Positions 40,497-48,932 of a stretch of 56,269 nt of DNA are shown here, piece after piece; the stretch's first letter is position 1, and every line of letters begins with the position of its first letter. The stretch is from Cytophagaceae bacterium (GTDB taxonomy: Bacteria > Bacteroidota > Bacteroidia > Cytophagales > Spirosomataceae): assembly GCA_947494535.1 (NCBI GenBank), contig CANLVU010000005.1, positions 1-56,269 on the forward strand. The letters run 5' to 3'. Below the pieces are notes generated by a model. The model saw only the letters and a list, made by a program, of their open reading frames with translations, was not told the origin of the DNA and made no database searches. The translations under genes and the position numbers were made by a program.

Positions 40497-41600
40497 ATGG
40501 GATTAACTTGTGGAATTGTCGGATTGCCTAATGTAGGTAAATCAACTTTATTTAGTGCTATTTCTTCTAATAAGGCAGAAGCAGCAAATTATCCTTTTTG
40601 TACGATTGAGCCCAATGTGGGGATAGTTACAGTGCCGGATGATCGCTTAAATATACTAGCTGAATTAGTGAAGCCTAACCGCATTTTACCTACTGTTATT
40701 GAATTTACTGATATAGCTGGGTTAGTAAAGGGTGCTTCGACTGGAGCTGGTTTGGGTAACAAATTCTTAGCTAATATCCGTGAGGTGGATGCCATTATTA
40801 ACGTAGTTCGCTGTTTTGAAGATGAAAATATTGTTCACGTGGAAGGTCGTGTGAATCCTGTAAGTGATAAAGAAATTATTGATTTAGAATTACAGATCAA
40901 GGATTTGGATTCTGTAGATAAGAAAATTTCCAAAACAGAAAGAGCGGCTAAAGCAGGAGATGCAAAGGCAAAAGCTGAATTGGCAGCTCTACAACAGTTT
41001 AAAAAAACATTAGAAGAAGGTAAATCAGCCCGTACAGTAGTGATGGATGATGAACTTCGTCAAACAGCTATAGGTGATTTATATCTGTTAACTGATAAGC
41101 CGGTGATTTATGTGGCGAATGTGGATGAAGCGTCTATCGCTGCCGGGGGAAACCAATATGTAGATCAACTGAAAGCAAATGTTGCTTCTGAAAATGCGGA
41201 AGTGGTCGTTGTCTGTGCTGCTTTAGAGGCTCAAATTGCCGAGATGGAAGATTTAGATGATCGTGCTATGTTCTTAGAGGAATATGGTTTGAAAGAATCA
41301 GGTTTAGATAAATTAATTCGCAGTTCTTATCACTTGTTAAATCTAATTACCTATTTCACGGCAGGAGTTCAAGAAGTACGTGCTTGGACCATTCAAAAAG
41401 GATGGAAAGCGCCTGCTGCTGCCGGTGTGATACACACGGACTTTGAGCGTGGATTTATTCGTGCAGAGGTAATTAAATTAGCAGATTATGTTGCTTATAA
41501 AACTGAAGCAGGCTGTAAAGATGCTGGTAAATTAAGTGTTGAAGGTAAGGAGTATTTGGTGCAGGATGGAGACATTATGCACTTCCGCTTTAACGTCTAA
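40497..41600 (+). CDS. ychF: Redox-regulated ATPase YchF (Obg family)
   Basis: Universally conserved P-loop protein of the TRAFAC class that prefers ATP over GTP and associates with ribosomes. The 367-residue product has G1 GLPNVGKSTLFSAI, G3 DIAGLVKGASTGAGLG, a coiled-coil insertion (about 130-170), the altered G4 NVDE in YVANVDEAS (consistent with ATP use), and a C-terminal TGS-like domain (VRAWTIQKGWKAPAAAGVIH, FERGFIRAEV). Length is typical (363-370). A 7-bp-period repeat begins directly after the stop codon. Confidence 0.97.
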   Translation: MGLTCGIVGLPNVGKSTLFSAISSNKAEAANYPFCTIEPNVGIVTVPDDRLNILAELVKPNRILPTVIEFTDIAGLVKGASTGAGLGNKFLANIREVDAIINVVRCFEDENIVHVEGRVNPVSDKEIIDLELQIKDLDSVDKKISKTERAAKAGDAKAKAELAALQQFKKTLEEGKSARTVVMDDELRQTAIGDLYLLTDKPVIYVANVDEASIAAGGNQYVDQLKANVASENAEVVVVCAALEAQIAEMEDLDDRAMFLEEYGLKESGLDKLIRSSYHLLNLITYFTAGVQEVRAWTIQKGWKAPAAAGVIHTDFERGFIRAEVIKLADYVAYKTEAGCKDAGKLSVEGKEYLVQDGDIMHFRFNV

Positions 41601-41665
41601 GTTCTATCGACTAGAGACTAGTGACTATCGACTAGCGACTACCCACTCTCTACTGCCCACTGACC
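41601..41665. repeat. Degenerate 7-bp tandem repeat between ychF and the T9SS plug gene
   Basis: About nine consecutive 7-base units in register, of the form nnACTnn: for example CGACTAG, AGACTAG, TGACTAT, CGACTAC, CCACTCT, CTACTGC. The array starts right after the ychF stop and runs into the convergent plug gene, covering its stop codon (41650-41652) and last codons. Unlike the array at 34918, there is no complementary half. Confidence 0.65.
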
Positions 41666-42876
41666 ACCGTCGTATACCCCACCAGCGCATCATAACTAGT
41701 GCCTGGTTTTTGATAATAAATGAGAAGCTCATAGAGGTTTTCGGTTTGAGCGTAATTTCCCTCTAATGTTGAATTAGGGGGATTTTTGCTTTTAAAGTGA
41801 TAGTTATAAACCCCTTGCTTTAAAATTTGTGTGTTTTCAAGTAATCCATTCGAAGGATTATGCTGCATTTTTGAAGAAAGAGAATAGTTGTTAAATCCTC
41901 CTGCCATATAGATTTCCTCCAAATTATCTTTTGGTTTCAAGCGAAAAGTACATTGAACATAATCTGCCTGCAGCGGATTTTCTCGATTTTCGTAAGATTC
42001 TATTATGTAGGAACCATTCAGATCATTTCGTTGAACATAAGCATACATTCCTTGCGGCTGTTCTACTTGGGTATTAATTAAGTTAATTTTCTCTCCGGTA
42101 ATAATTTGGTCGACAAATGAAAGTTTCTGTTGCGAGCTACGCAAATCTATTAGCCTAAACTCATTAGAACCAGGAAATGCATTTTCTTGTCCAAAGAATG
42201 GAAAGGAGAGACTATTTTCTTGAAGATTAAATTGTCCTGTGGGAAGATGATGTAAAAGATTGTCAGATTGGTGGTTTTGGCGAATCTGTATACTTAATTG
42301 TTCATCGCCCGCATAGTTTAAACTAGGGGGTATATTTAATTTGAAATCGATGGTTTGGTGGCTAGAGCGTAAGGCATTGGTTTTGGCATAAGAAAAAGAC
42401 GTTAGCGCTTTAACTAGTTGTTCTGCCACTGAGAATCGTATACAAAGAACCGTATCTTTCTTATTTCGTTTATTGTAGACCATTGCAACGTAATTCCCAC
42501 TTACTTTTAGACTAGGAATGGGCACGGTATAATGCAAGTAAGGGACCTTAGTTCCTAGTGATGATTCCGGGTTTCTCAGCGGAATATCATTAAAATCTTC
42601 TAAATATTCGATCTCTGATAAAGGCGAAGGCTTCCAGTTAGCCTGACAATGAATTATTCTGAAATAGTATGAAGGATAATTAAGCCCCAAATCATCAAAT
42701 TTTAGGGAAGATGAATTTTCTGACCCTAGGTTTAGGACAACATTAGGATGAATGTACTTGTCCGCTGTTTGCAGATAAGCTGTTTGAATATTCGAATGGT
42801 GTATTCGCGATTCTATTTGGGAAAAAATAGTAAAAGGTAGACCTAGAAATAGCAGAAGCGAGATATAGGTCTTCAT
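41650..42876 (-). CDS. Type IX secretion system plug protein (DUF5103)
   Basis: A 408-residue exported protein of the family first listed as DUF5103 and now named for the T9SS plug, which closes the periplasmic side of the SprA channel when no cargo is engaged. It has a signal peptide (MKTYISLLLFLGLPFTIFSQ) and an N-terminal beta domain with YYFRIIHCQANWKPSPLSEIEY and LEDFNDIPL, the family hallmark. Further beta domains follow, including AGGFNNYSLSSKMQHN near the C terminus. I use the ATG at 42876; an upstream in-frame start at 42900 would precede the signal peptide and overlap the ABC-F gene. The final codons lie in a 7-bp repeat. It is unlinked to sprA, about 30 kb away. Confidence 0.85.
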   Translation of the reverse strand: MKTYISLLLFLGLPFTIFSQIESRIHHSNIQTAYLQTADKYIHPNVVLNLGSENSSSLKFDDLGLNYPSYYFRIIHCQANWKPSPLSEIEYLEDFNDIPLRNPESSLGTKVPYLHYTVPIPSLKVSGNYVAMVYNKRNKKDTVLCIRFSVAEQLVKALTSFSYAKTNALRSSHQTIDFKLNIPPSLNYAGDEQLSIQIRQNHQSDNLLHHLPTGQFNLQENSLSFPFFGQENAFPGSNEFRLIDLRSSQQKLSFVDQIITGEKINLINTQVEQPQGMYAYVQRNDLNGSYIIESYENRENPLQADYVQCTFRLKPKDNLEEIYMAGGFNNYSLSSKMQHNPSNGLLENTQILKQGVYNYHFKSKNPPNSTLEGNYAQTENLYELLIYYQKPGTSYDALVGYTTVVSGQ

Positions 42877-42881
42877 AAGGA

Positions 42882-44747
42882 TTAAATTAATGCTTCCCAA
42901 GCAGCAGTGGTTGTTTCTAAATTTTTCTTTTCAACTGCTAAAGATATTTCCAATTGCTTTAAACCTGTATAATCCGCTTTGTTGGCTAAATCCACCATTT
43001 GCGCCTCTATGGCAGCAATACCATTTTCGATTTCCATAATCTCTGCTTCCAGCTTTTCAATTTGCTTGGTTTGATTAGGTGTTTTTGCTTCTACTGGAGC
43101 TAACTCGGGTTTGGCTTTCAAAGCCGCTTTCACAGAAACTGGTTTTGAAGTTGCTCTGGTAGCCATCCAGGTCTCATATTCATCGAAAGAACCCGGGTAT
43201 TCCTTGATTTCATGATCCTCAATGTACCATATTTTATTGGCAATACTACTGACGAAATAGCGGTCGTGGGATACAACAACATAGGTTCCTTCGTATTGTT
43301 GCAACGCCTGAATCAGAATATTTACCGATTGCATATCCAAGTGATTGGTAGGTTCATCGAGTAGAAGGAAATTCGCTTCGGAGATTAATACTTTAGCTAA
43401 AGCCACGCGTGATTTCTCTCCACCAGAAAGGACCTTGATTTTTTTGAAAACTTCTTCTCCGGAGAATAAGAAACAACCCAACACGGAACGTAATTCCATT
43501 TCGGTCTTCGTTGTTCCGGTACCTTTTAATTCCTCTATTAAGGTATTTTCTACGGTTAAACTCTCTAATTGATGCTGCGCAAAGAAGGATTCAATTACAT
43601 TGTGACCAGTTCGTCTTTCGCCTTGGATTTGTTCTGTACCTGAAATGATACGCAATAACGTGGATTTACCCTTCCCGTTTGCACCGATCAAAGCAATTTT
43701 ATCACCGCGGTTAATCGTAGCTGATGTGTTTTTTAAGATTACCTTTTCTCCAAAAGCTTTGGAAATATGTTCTAAAAACAAGATAAATCGACCAGGTTCT
43801 GTTCCAAAGTTGAATTTGAAATTAACTTTCGCTTTCTCATCAATGACATCATCAATGATATCGATTTTATCTAAGGCTTTTACGCGTGATTGAACTTGTC
43901 TGGCTTTAGAAGCTTTTGCTTTAAAACGTTCGATAAAACGCTCTGTTTGGCGAATTTGTGATTGCTGATTCTCAAATGCCCCTTTTTGAATCTCATTTCG
44001 AAGGGCTTTCTCTTCCATATAGAAAGAATAATTACCCGGATAAAGTGTGATTTTTGCTCCTGAAACTTCGGCAATATTTTCAATGGTGCGATCTAGGAAA
44101 TAGCGGTCATGAGAAACCACTACAATAGAACCTTCGTAATCATGAATGTATTTCTCTACCCATTCAATGGATGGCAAGTCCAAGTGGTTAGTGGGCTCAT
44201 CGAGTAGGAGTAAAGCTGGTTTTTGTAATAATAATTTAGCCAGCATCACACGCATTCTCCAACCCCCTGAAAATAATTTTAAAGGACGGTTCAAATCATC
44301 CGTACTAAATCCTAAACCTTCCAAAATCTCTTCGGTACGCGATTGAATCGTATAACCGTCTAAACGTTCAAAATCTTCTTGAAGTTTAGCTAATACATCT
44401 ATGTCTTTGTCTTCATAATTGGTTTCCATTTTATGAAGCACTGCATCAATATCTTTTTGTAATTCTAATTGTTTCTCAAACGCCTGCATGGCCACGTTTA
44501 AAATGCTATCATCCGTTTGGTAAGACAATAGATCTTGATTCAAGAAGCCGATTGTGCAGTCGCCAGACTTGGAGATTGTTCCTCCATCTGGCGTATATTC
44601 TCCTGAAATTAGGCGCAATAAAGTAGATTTACCGGTTCCATTCGCACCGATTAAACCGATTTTAGTCTTAGGCTTGATGTGTAAACTTGCTCCTTCGTAT
44701 AAGGCGCGACTTCCGAAATAGAAGTTTAAATTGGATATTGATAACAT
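42882..44747 (-). CDS. ABC-F family ATPase (translation factor type)
   Basis: A 621-residue soluble protein with two ABC cassettes and no membrane domain. Cassette 1 has Walker A GANGTGKST and signature LFSGGWRMRV; cassette 2 has GANGKGKST and LSGGEKSRVALAK, each with LLLDEPTNHLD. A charged linker of about 80 residues lies between them, with EIQKGAFENQQSQIRQTERF, and a C-terminal coiled coil lies at about 555-621. ABC-F proteins such as EttA, Uup and YheS bind the ribosomal E site; the subgroup cannot be fixed by eye, though the C-terminal coiled coil resembles Uup/YdiF types. Start at ATG 44747; the longer reading from 44774 overlaps the upstream gene. The plug gene follows after 5 bases. 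Confidence 0.9.
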   Translation of the reverse strand: MLSISNLNFYFGSRALYEGASLHIKPKTKIGLIGANGTGKSTLLRLISGEYTPDGGTISKSGDCTIGFLNQDLLSYQTDDSILNVAMQAFEKQLELQKDIDAVLHKMETNYEDKDIDVLAKLQEDFERLDGYTIQSRTEEILEGLGFSTDDLNRPLKLFSGGWRMRVMLAKLLLQKPALLLLDEPTNHLDLPSIEWVEKYIHDYEGSIVVVSHDRYFLDRTIENIAEVSGAKITLYPGNYSFYMEEKALRNEIQKGAFENQQSQIRQTERFIERFKAKASKARQVQSRVKALDKIDIIDDVIDEKAKVNFKFNFGTEPGRFILFLEHISKAFGEKVILKNTSATINRGDKIALIGANGKGKSTLLRIISGTEQIQGERRTGHNVIESFFAQHQLESLTVENTLIEELKGTGTTKTEMELRSVLGCFLFSGEEVFKKIKVLSGGEKSRVALAKVLISEANFLLLDEPTNHLDMQSVNILIQALQQYEGTYVVVSHDRYFVSSIANKIWYIEDHEIKEYPGSFDEYETWMATRATSKPVSVKAALKAKPELAPVEAKTPNQTKQIEKLEAEIMEIENGIAAIEAQMVDLANKADYTGLKQLEISLAVEKKNLETTTAAWEALI

Positions 44748-44748
44748 T

Positions 44749-46308
44749 TTACAAAGATAGCCGTTTTCTTGCATTTAGACCACCTAAATGCGGACATTTG
44801 ACTAATTCTTCTAATCCAGGATAAATTATTTCCGTTTTAGTATATCCTAAAGCTTTCGAAAGAGCCATCGTCCGGTTATTGTCTCCCATTGACCATTCGA
44901 TATCATCCATTGTCATTTGAGAAGGATGTTCATATCCACAAGCATGTGTAATTTCTGCGATCTCTTTAACGAGCGTGTAATGGTAGCGGTAGTAGCGTTC
45001 GCTTTTTAATGTCACGTCGATACCTGCTTGTAGCCACTTATTCGAAGTTGCAATACCGGTAGGACAGTGGTTTGTATGGCATTTTTGAGCCTGAATACAT
45101 CCAATGGACATCATTGCCTCACGTGCGATGTGAATACTATCTGCTCCCATGGCAAAAGCCATCAAGGATTTCTCAGGGAATCCTAACTTACCTGAAGCGA
45201 TAAAGAAGATTTTGTCCGTTAAATTATGCCGTTGGAAAATCTGATAAACTTTAGCAAAGGCAAAAGTGAATGGCATTGAAACGTGGTCCGCGAAAGCATG
45301 TGGTGCCGCCCCCGTTCCTCCTTCACCACCATCAATGGTGATGAAATCAGGGCCTTTACCGTGTTTTTCCATGTAGGCAGCTAATTCTTCCCATTGCTCT
45401 AGTTTGCCTATTGCAGATTTTACACCCACTGGCAAACCCGTCTCTGTGGCCATCGCTTCAATGAAATCGACCATTTCAGGAACAGAGGAGAATTCGGAAT
45501 GAAAAGCAGGTGACATCGCATCTTTATCCATTGGAATGTTACGAATTTCTGCAATTTCTTTATTGATTTTGGATTTAGGTAGCATTCCCCCTTTTCCAGG
45601 TTTCGCCCCTTGGGAAAGTTTTAATTCGATTGCCTTAATACAGGGATTTTCAATCACTTTTTGTTTTAGTTTCTCCATCGAAAAGCGCCCATTTAGCTCT
45701 CTAACTCCGAAATAGGCAGTACCTATGTTCAACATTACATCCGCACCGTTTTGATGGTAGGGGGATAATGAACCTTCTCCCGTATTATGATAGCAACCGG
45801 CAATTAATGCCCCTTTATTTAAAGATTCTACTGCCTTGGCAGATAAAGAACCATACGACATACCTGATATATTTACAATGGAATAAGGTCGATATGGTTT
45901 TGCTCTATTATGATATGCGCCTATGACTTTCGCTGCTGGTAAAACACCCGGGTTCTTGTGGTATAAATGTTCTTTTGATGGATTAAATCCCATCATGGCA
46001 TTTTTTATGAATATATAGCCTGGTGAGCTGAAATCTTGATCAGTGCCAAAGCCTTGTAAGTTATTTTCGTTCTTCGAGGATGCGTAGATCCAAGAGCGCT
46101 CCTGGCGGTTAAATGGTAATTCTTCTCGATTATTTGCGACGATATATTGTCTTATTTCAGGACCTATACGCTCAAGCCAATACCTGAAATGTCCTACAAT
46201 GGGAAAATTATGTGTAATGGTGTGACTTTTTTGAAAAAATACATCACGAATAATAACAAGGAATAAAATGAGAAATAGCCAAAACCAGGCTGATGTTAAA
46301 ATGTTCAT
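44749..46308 (-). CDS. FMN-binding glutamate synthase family protein
   Basis: A 519-residue protein with one N-terminal transmembrane helix (about residues 6-24) followed by a single glutamate-synthase central/FMN barrel. Motifs include SGMSYGSLSAKAVESLNKGA, GEGSLSPYH, the glycine-rich TIDGGEGGTGAAPHAFADH, and a 3Fe-4S-type cysteine cluster in CIQAQKCHTNHCPTGIATS. The glutamine amidotransferase domain of GltB is absent, so it is not a standard GOGAT. Related proteins are annotated only by homology, and the substrate is unknown. The gene ends 1 base upstream of the ABC-F start and is preceded by a divergent Ldh-family gene. Confidence 0.9.
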   Translation of the reverse strand: MNILTSAWFWLFLILFLVIIRDVFFQKSHTITHNFPIVGHFRYWLERIGPEIRQYIVANNREELPFNRQERSWIYASSKNENNLQGFGTDQDFSSPGYIFIKNAMMGFNPSKEHLYHKNPGVLPAAKVIGAYHNRAKPYRPYSIVNISGMSYGSLSAKAVESLNKGALIAGCYHNTGEGSLSPYHQNGADVMLNIGTAYFGVRELNGRFSMEKLKQKVIENPCIKAIELKLSQGAKPGKGGMLPKSKINKEIAEIRNIPMDKDAMSPAFHSEFSSVPEMVDFIEAMATETGLPVGVKSAIGKLEQWEELAAYMEKHGKGPDFITIDGGEGGTGAAPHAFADHVSMPFTFAFAKVYQIFQRHNLTDKIFFIASGKLGFPEKSLMAFAMGADSIHIAREAMMSIGCIQAQKCHTNHCPTGIATSNKWLQAGIDVTLKSERYYRYHYTLVKEIAEITHACGYEHPSQMTMDDIEWSMGDNNRTMALSKALGYTKTEIIYPGLEELVKCPHLGGLNARKRLSL

Positions 46309-46329
46309 AGGGTTGATGAATTAATGGTT

Positions 46330-46337
46330 CAAATTTA
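46330..46337 (-). promoter_or_regulatory. Putative -7 box of the FMN glutamate-synthase-like gene
   Basis: The minus strand reads TAAATTTG, a TAnnTTTG match 22 bases upstream of the start at 46308. The -33 element is weak. Confidence 0.35.
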
Positions 46338-46374
46338 GGTTCATTTTGGCAATATTATTACCAATAGTTCTAAT

Positions 46375-46382
46375 TATCTTTG
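46375..46382 (+). promoter_or_regulatory. Putative -7 box of the Ldh-family gene
   Basis: TATCTTTG matches TAnnTTTG, 17 bases before the ATG at 46399. The nearest TTTG upstream (46345-46348) is further than usual. Together with 46330 it makes the 90-base gap a divergent promoter region. Confidence 0.4.
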
Positions 46383-46398
46383 TGGTTTAGTTTATATT

Positions 46399-47478
46399 AT
46401 GCAGGCAGATTATCACTTATTAAAAAAATATGTAGCTTCTGTTTTTATAGCCATTGGTTGTAATGAAGAAGAGGCACAACTAGCTTCCGATGTTTTAGTA
46501 TCTGCTGACGCTAGAGGAATTGATTCTCATGGCGTCGCTCGTTTAGCAGGTTACGTTCGACTCTTCGATAACGGAAGATTGAACACAAAACCACAGGTAA
46601 AAGTTTTACATGAAACACCTTCTACGGCTACCTTAGATGGAGATCGTGGTTTAGGACTTATAGTGGCTCCCAGGGCCATGGAAATTGCAATTGAAAAAGC
46701 GGCTTTGGCTGGTACTGGTTGGGTGGCAGTCCAAAACTCGAATCACTTTGGTATTGCTGGCTACCATGCGATGAAAGCTCTGCCCTCCCAAATGATCGGT
46801 TGGGCAATGACACATGCCGCTCCTCTAGTAACTCCTACTTTTTCAAAGGAAAAATTACTAGGAACAAATCCGATTGCAGTAGCTATTCCAGCGAATGAAG
46901 AACCTGCTTTTGTGGCTGATTTTGCTTCTACTGCAGTGGCTTATGGTAAATTAGAGATTCTTCAACGAAAAGGTTTAGATACACCAGATGGCTGGGTACA
47001 GGATGCAAATGGTGATCCTTGCAATGATGCTTTTGCGATTAAAAATGGAGGAGCCTTGTTACCATTAGGTGGAGATAGAGAACATGGATCTCACAAAGGG
47101 TATGGTTTGGGTGCGATTGTAGATATCTTATCTGGTGTATTGTCTGGCGCTAATTTTGGACCTTGGGTGCCTCCATTTGCGACTGCTGGATTTATGCAGG
47201 CAGGAGAGACGGTGGGAAATGGAACGGGTCATTTTTTAGGGGCAATGCGCGTAGATGCGTTTAGACCAGCGGAAGATTTTACAAAAGATATGGACAAATG
47301 GATTCGTCGCTTTAGATCTGCCAAAGCCGTAGAAGGCAAGCAAGTCCTCATTCCAGGTGATCCGGAACGCGAATTAGAAGCGATTCGACGTGTGGAGGGA
47401 ATTCCATTATTGGTTCCTGTGGTAGAGGATTTAAAATCCTTAGCCTCTCGTTTTAACTTAGATTTTAAATTGGATTAA
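46399..47478 (+). CDS. Ldh-family (MDH2/YlbC-type) NAD(P)-dependent dehydrogenase
   Basis: A 359-residue protein of the malate/L-lactate/ureidoglycolate/sulfolactate dehydrogenase family (COG2055), unrelated in fold to the mdh at the window start. Motifs: SADARGIDSHGVARLAGYVR with the catalytic His, VQNSNHFGIAGYHAM, LLGTNPIAVAIPA, and GSHKGYGLGAIVDILSGVLSG near the C terminus. The substrate (malate, lactate, 2,3-diketogulonate or another 2-hydroxy acid) cannot be told from the sequence. mltG follows after a 1-base gap. Confidence 0.9.
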   Translation: MQADYHLLKKYVASVFIAIGCNEEEAQLASDVLVSADARGIDSHGVARLAGYVRLFDNGRLNTKPQVKVLHETPSTATLDGDRGLGLIVAPRAMEIAIEKAALAGTGWVAVQNSNHFGIAGYHAMKALPSQMIGWAMTHAAPLVTPTFSKEKLLGTNPIAVAIPANEEPAFVADFASTAVAYGKLEILQRKGLDTPDGWVQDANGDPCNDAFAIKNGGALLPLGGDREHGSHKGYGLGAIVDILSGVLSGANFGPWVPPFATAGFMQAGETVGNGTGHFLGAMRVDAFRPAEDFTKDMDKWIRRFRSAKAVEGKQVLIPGDPERELEAIRRVEGIPLLVPVVEDLKSLASRFNLDFKLD

Positions 47479-47479
47479 T

Positions 47480-48514
47480 ATGGTTTCGAATAAACGTCTC
47501 AAGATTTTTATTTTAATGTTCAGCTTGGTATCAGCCATGTTTTCTTACTACGTTTGGCAGGTATTCAAAACGCCTAATTTTAGAGTAGAGGCCAATCAAT
47601 CGTTTGAGTTATTTATCCCTATAAATTCAACGTATGAATCTGTTTTGGATACGTTAAAAAAGCATGATTTAGTCCGTGATCAACTGAGTTTTCGATTTCT
47701 TGCGAAGGTGTTAAACTATCCAGAAAAAGTGCGTCCTGGGCGCTATGTAATACATAGTGAAATGGGTAACTGGGAATTATTGCGCAAACTAAGAAATGGC
47801 CGACAGGATGCCTATAAAGTGGTTATTAACAACTTCAGATTAAAAGAAGATATTGCTGGACGCATCGCCCATCAGACGGATTATGATTCAGCTGCGATTT
47901 ATGCTGTATTGGATTCGTCAGAGTTAATGCAAAAATGGGGTTTTACTGGTGAAACAAGTCCGGCTATCTTTGTTCCTAATACGTATGAGGTGAATTGGAC
48001 AACGTCTTTTCCGGAGTTTTTGGATAAGATGAATAAAGCTTATGTGAAGTTTTGGACTTCAAAAAGAATGGCTGATGCGCAGAAATTGGGATTGACTCCC
48101 GTTCAGGTTTCGATTCTTGCCAGCATTGTGTATGGCGAATCTAAAAATGCTAAAGAGCAAGCGCGAGTTGCAGGTGTTTATTGGAACCGCTTACAGGCTA
48201 ATATGCCACTTCAAGCGGATCCAACCGTGGTTTTTGCTTGGAAAGATTTTTCCATAAAACGGGTGACTAGTAAATATACAGCACTAAATTCTCCTTATAA
48301 TACCTATAAAAACGTAGGTTTACCTCCAGGGCCCATTTCAATCGTTCCTAGCGATGTGATAGATAAAGTCCTGAATCTTGAGCACCACAGCTATATTTAT
48401 TTCTGCGCAAAGGCTGATTTTTCAGAAAATCACACTTTTGCAGTTACTTATGAAGAGCATATGAAAAATGCGGCTGATTATCAGAAAGCTCTAGATCAAC
48501 GCAAAATTCATTAA
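47480..48514 (+). CDS. mltG: Endolytic murein transglycosylase MltG
   Basis: Membrane-anchored YceG-like enzyme that cuts nascent glycan strands and sets their length. The 344-residue protein has one N-terminal transmembrane helix (about residues 8-26), a LysM-like subdomain (about 35-105), and a catalytic domain with the Glu at residue 220 in ILASIVYGESKN. ARVAGVYWNRLQANMPLQAD and the C-terminal YNTYKNVGLPPGPIS are also family motifs. Length and spacing agree with E. coli MltG (catalytic Glu218). Tightly packed between the Ldh-family gene and a thioesterase gene. Confidence 0.96.
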   Translation: MVSNKRLKIFILMFSLVSAMFSYYVWQVFKTPNFRVEANQSFELFIPINSTYESVLDTLKKHDLVRDQLSFRFLAKVLNYPEKVRPGRYVIHSEMGNWELLRKLRNGRQDAYKVVINNFRLKEDIAGRIAHQTDYDSAAIYAVLDSSELMQKWGFTGETSPAIFVPNTYEVNWTTSFPEFLDKMNKAYVKFWTSKRMADAQKLGLTPVQVSILASIVYGESKNAKEQARVAGVYWNRLQANMPLQADPTVVFAWKDFSIKRVTSKYTALNSPYNTYKNVGLPPGPISIVPSDVIDKVLNLEHHSYIYFCAKADFSENHTFAVTYEEHMKNAADYQKALDQRKIH

Positions 48515-48515
48515 T

Positions 48516-48932
48516 ATGCTCTCTCACCAGGTTTCTTACCGCGTTTGTTATGCAGATACTGACCAAATGGGTTATGTCTATTATGGTAATTATGCTCGCT
48601 TCTATGAGATTGCCCGTGTAGAAACCTTGCGTAGTATTGGAGTAAGCTACAAAGTTTTAGAGGATGCAGGAATCGGTTTGCCAGTATATGAAAATTATTC
48701 GAAGTACCATTCACCTGCTCTATATGATGATTTATTGCAGATTAAATGTTCGTTACTGAAGATGCCTTCTGCTCGTATCGAATTCGATTATCAAATATAT
48801 AATCAAAGTAATGTCTTATTACACGAAGGAAAGACGACTTTAGTCTTTATGGATTTAGTCTCAAAAAAGATAGTTAAGGCACCTGAATGGTTGATTTCAG
48901 CTATTTTGAAACATAGAAATGATGATAAATAG
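48516..48932 (+). CDS. YbgC/4HBT-type acyl-CoA thioesterase
   Basis: A 138-residue hot-dog-fold hydrolase that cleaves acyl-CoA thioesters. The catalytic-Asp signature reads RVCYADTDQMGYVYYGNYAR at about residues 8-27, followed by the long hot-dog helix (YEIARVETLRSIGVSY) and the strands KCSLLKMPSARIEFDYQI. Length is typical. It starts 1 base after mltG and ends inside the yihY-like start (11-14 base overlap). The acyl substrate is unknown; the neighbourhood suggests phospholipid or envelope metabolism. Confidence 0.92.
   Translation: MLSHQVSYRVCYADTDQMGYVYYGNYARFYEIARVETLRSIGVSYKVLEDAGIGLPVYENYSKYHSPALYDDLLQIKCSLLKMPSARIEFDYQIYNQSNVLLHEGKTTLVFMDLVSKKIVKAPEWLISAILKHRNDDK

Noticed and set aside
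34918-41665. The 7-bp-period arrays as CRISPR repeats
   Set aside because: Units are only 7 bases, degenerate and contiguous without spacers, and no cas genes are present.
41536-41766. Open frame across the end of ychF and the 7-bp repeat
   Set aside because: It overlaps ychF and the antisense plug gene and owes its openness to the repeat; the product has no conserved features.
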